NCBI GenBank assembly: GCA_030425925.1
Contig: JAUHZO010000001.1
Coordinates: 310,001-374,000, forward strand
Length of the DNA: 64,000 nt
DNA from: Alphaproteobacteria bacterium
Lineage (GTDB): Bacteria > Pseudomonadota > Alphaproteobacteria > Rhodobacterales > Rhodobacteraceae
Direction of reading: 5' to 3'
Under the pieces are notes generated by a model. The model searched no databases and had not been told where the DNA came from. It worked only from the letters and a program-made list of their open reading frames with translations. Below are positions 62,215-64,000 of the stretch, one piece after another. The position numbers and the translations under genes are program-made. The number at the start of each line of letters is the position of its first letter. Within the stretch, counting starts at the first letter, position 1.

Positions 62215-62928
62215 ATGCGTGGATTGGCTTTGGCACTGGCCTTGCTGGCCGGGATGGCGGCGGCGCAGGACACCGATCTGGAACTGGTACTGCTGGCGGA
62301 CGCCTCAGGCAGCATCGACGTGCGCGAGATCGCCTTTCAGAGGGAAGGTTACGCCCAGGCGCTGACCGATCCCGAGGTGCTGGCCGAGATTGCCAATACC
62401 GCCTATGGCAGCATCGCGGTGACCTATGTGGAATGGGCGGCCAACCAGGCGGTGGTTGCGGACTGGCGCCTGATCGACGGGCCCGCCGCGGCGGCGGCCT
62501 TTGCCGATGAATTGCGGGCCAAGCCGCGCCAGGCCTATGGGCGCAACGCCATCGGAGCGGCCCTGCTGGAAGCGCTGCGCCTGATGGAGACCAATTCGCA
62601 TGATGGCTGGCGGCGGGTGATCGACTTTTCCGGCGACAGCGCCAACAACTGGTCTGGCCCGCCCATCGAGGCCGCGCGCCAGCAGGTGCTGGCCGCGGGC
62701 GTGACGATCAATGCGTTGCCGATCCTGCGCCCCGACGATCCGGGCCGCGCGCATGGCGGGCTGGAGGCGCTGTACGAAGAGCGGATCATCGGCGGGCCGG
62801 GTGCCTTTGTCGTGACCGCCGAAAGTCGCGACTCGTTTGCCGCGGCGGTCAAACGGAAGCTGATCCTGGAAATCTCGGGCCGGATGCCGGAACGGCGCGT
62901 GGCCGGGACGTCTACATCACGGCCCTGA
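62215..62928 (+). CDS. Secreted DUF1194 (VWA-like) protein, second copy
   Basis: 237 residues. Signal peptide MRGLALALALLAGMAAA-QDT, then LELVLLADASGSIDVREIAFQREGYAQAL (MIDAS-like D-x-S-G-S) and RRVIDFSGDSANNWSGPP, the DUF1194 signatures. It is paralogous to the protein at 52945-53646; the regular central Asp/Ser loops suggest metal binding. Found widely in Rhodobacterales without assigned role. AGGAGG about 7 nt upstream. Confidence 0.88.
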   Translation: MRGLALALALLAGMAAAQDTDLELVLLADASGSIDVREIAFQREGYAQALTDPEVLAEIANTAYGSIAVTYVEWAANQAVVADWRLIDGPAAAAAFADELRAKPRQAYGRNAIGAALLEALRLMETNSHDGWRRVIDFSGDSANNWSGPPIEAARQQVLAAGVTINALPILRPDDPGRAHGGLEALYEERIIGGPGAFVVTAESRDSFAAAVKRKLILEISGRMPERRVAGTSTSRP

Positions 62929-62950
62929 GATGCGCCGCACCGCGCCCGCC

Positions 62951-63991
62951 CTACTGCGGCCAGGGCAGCCCGCGGCCATCGGCAACCAGTTGTACCCTGA
63001 CCGGGCCGGTCGCCCCCGGCTGCGCCACGACCGACAGTGCCCTGCCATCGAAATCCCGCAGGCTCAGCCGCGCCGGCACGGCGTCGCGGACCAGCGCGTC
63101 GCGCAGCAGTTCCAGCGCGATCGCCTGACCCAGGCGCAGATCGGCGTGGTTCTCTGAGGGATAGGCACTGGCCGCGACCACACGCGCGAGGGCGTAGTCG
63201 CTGCACAGCAGGTCGCACTCCCGGTCCAGCCCGTGGCCCGGATGCGGCGTGCCCACCGACTGCAGGCGCTGCTGCGGCGTGGCAAAGACCGCCTTGAGCA
63301 ACGTGGCCAGCGCCCCGGCCACCACCAGATGTGTCGCGGTGTCCGACGGGTCCGGAACCGCGTCCTCGGGTCCGACCAGCGGCAGGAACAGGGATGGCGC
63401 ACAACGCGGCGCGCCGCGCAGGGCGGTATTGGCCCGTGAGACCCAGGCCAGCAGGTTCGGCGCGGCCTGCGCCAATTCGTCCGCCGCCTGCCGGACGGGA
63501 TCCTCGGGCCCGCCGCGGGACAGTTCCTCGCGGCCCAGATAGACCGCCATCCGCGCTGCCGTCACGGCCGGGCGGCTGGGGCGGTCGATCTGCGCATGAC
63601 GTGCAAGGGCAGCGCGCCGGGCGTGGGTTTCGGCCTCGGCCAGCAGACGGAACACCCGTCCGGCCCCCCAGCGCCCGCCTGCCGGACCTCCGGGGGCAAG
63701 ACCCGGCTGCATCGGCACCGCCGCCCCCAGCGCAGCCAGTGCCGCGTTGAAGAAGGGACGCGACGCGGGCGTGGCGGCGACGCGGGCCGCCAGCGCCGCC
63801 AGGCTTTCAGGGGCCGTCGGGCGCGGATCGCCGGGCAGCCGCAGCCCGGAACCGTTATGGGCCGCACACCAGCGGATCCAGTCCGAAACCGGCTGGTCCT
63901 CGCCGGGCAACGCCCCGGCCTCCACACCCTGCGCACTGCAAATATCGCGGGACAGCAGCGGCGACAGCCAGTCGCGCGGGCGGTCGGCCAT
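62951..63991 (-). CDS. Conserved hypothetical protein (start near the window edge)
   Basis: 346 residues from the ATG at 63991 with GGGGGAG just upstream; the frame stays open to the end of the window, so the true start could lie outside. Ala/Leu/Arg-rich, probably mostly helical, without signal peptide. YPSENHADLRLGQAIALELLRD is faintly like the P-S-G-H stretch of PAP2/vanadium haloperoxidase proteins, but the second His motif is missing, so no function is assigned. It converges with the DUF1194 gene, 22 bp apart. Confidence 0.6.
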   Translation of the reverse strand: MADRPRDWLSPLLSRDICSAQGVEAGALPGEDQPVSDWIRWCAAHNGSGLRLPGDPRPTAPESLAALAARVAATPASRPFFNAALAALGAAVPMQPGLAPGGPAGGRWGAGRVFRLLAEAETHARRAALARHAQIDRPSRPAVTAARMAVYLGREELSRGGPEDPVRQAADELAQAAPNLLAWVSRANTALRGAPRCAPSLFLPLVGPEDAVPDPSDTATHLVVAGALATLLKAVFATPQQRLQSVGTPHPGHGLDRECDLLCSDYALARVVAASAYPSENHADLRLGQAIALELLRDALVRDAVPARLSLRDFDGRALSVVAQPGATGPVRVQLVADGRGLPWPQ

Positions 63992-64000
63992 TACTCCCCC

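Noticed and set aside
63100-63200. Vanadium haloperoxidase or PAP2 phosphatase in the last gene
   Set aside because: Only a weak YPSxNHA resemblance; the Arg and second His motifs of that superfamily are missing.

Overview
The window is GC-rich and coding-dense and looks like a chromosomal segment of a Rhodobacterales (Roseobacter/Paracoccaceae-type) alphaproteobacterium. The clues are a SAM/SAH-type riboswitch directly before metK (a class described from Rhodobacterales), the gene order miaB ... phoH-ybeY-corC-lnt-metK-trmB, an irr regulator divergent from fabA, a divergent putR/putA pair, ThyX, class II AroA and two DUF1194 proteins. Apart from one tRNA-Leu(TAA), most of it is core metabolism and information processing. 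No phage, IS element, plasmid gene or CRISPR array was seen.

Layout. 1-4830 (minus): a tightly packed four-gene operon: FabI-like reductase, DUF3141 alpha/beta-hydrolase with a PHA-synthase-like Cys-Asp-His triad, MaoC-phosphotransacetylase fusion, acetate kinase (cut by the window edge). 4976-7576: large RTX protein with a metalloprotease-like HExxH. 7747-9607 (plus): pyridoxal-kinase-like gene translationally coupled to a TIM-barrel/methylglyoxal-synthase fusion. 9630-16021: SRAP protein, methyltransferase, DUF1992, an orphan terminator that may end a small RNA, a His-rich periplasmic protein, a 5'-nucleotidase with an upstream PHO box, DUF952 and pyrD. 16024-23957 (minus): aroA-cmk and rpsA-ihfB-lapA-trpF, split by a roughly 2.5-kb insert (aldo/keto reductase, mini-RTX ORF, sulfotransferase). 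24118-33608 (minus): trmB, secreted His phosphatase, metK with riboswitch, lnt, corC, ybeY, phoH, two envelope genes sharing a motif, miaB. 33718-40039: fatty-acid genes fabI-fabB and fabA/irr, split by an opposed RTX gene. 40055-41358: a second RTX gene broken by a one-base shift in a G tract. 41670-49814: tRNA-Leu, TPR protein, putR/putA, rhomboid, GFA, suhB, small secreted proteins. 50007-56707: aminotransferase, XRE regulator and SdhE, MarR regulator, DUF1194, glyoxalase I, then a Slam-like outer-membrane protein with a TbpB-like surface lipoprotein. 56921-64000: thyX, a REP-like palindrome, parE, small envelope proteins, cytochrome c and a second DUF1194.

How it fits together. Three themes recur. 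First, short-chain acyl and three-carbon phosphate metabolism: the MaoC-Pta/AckA/DUF3141/FabI-like operon and the MgsA fusion, with GloA elsewhere in the window able to clear methylglyoxal. Second, envelope and surface functions: RTX proteins, Slam plus lipoprotein, OmpA and small lipoproteins. Third, accessory genes, often RTX, that sit at breaks in otherwise conserved core operons. Regulation visible in the DNA includes the metK riboswitch, a PHO box, good sigma70-like promoters for irr and rpsA, a dyad between putR and putA, several intrinsic terminators and two families of repeated hairpins. Assignments come from reading the sequence and from family knowledge; no database search was possible.
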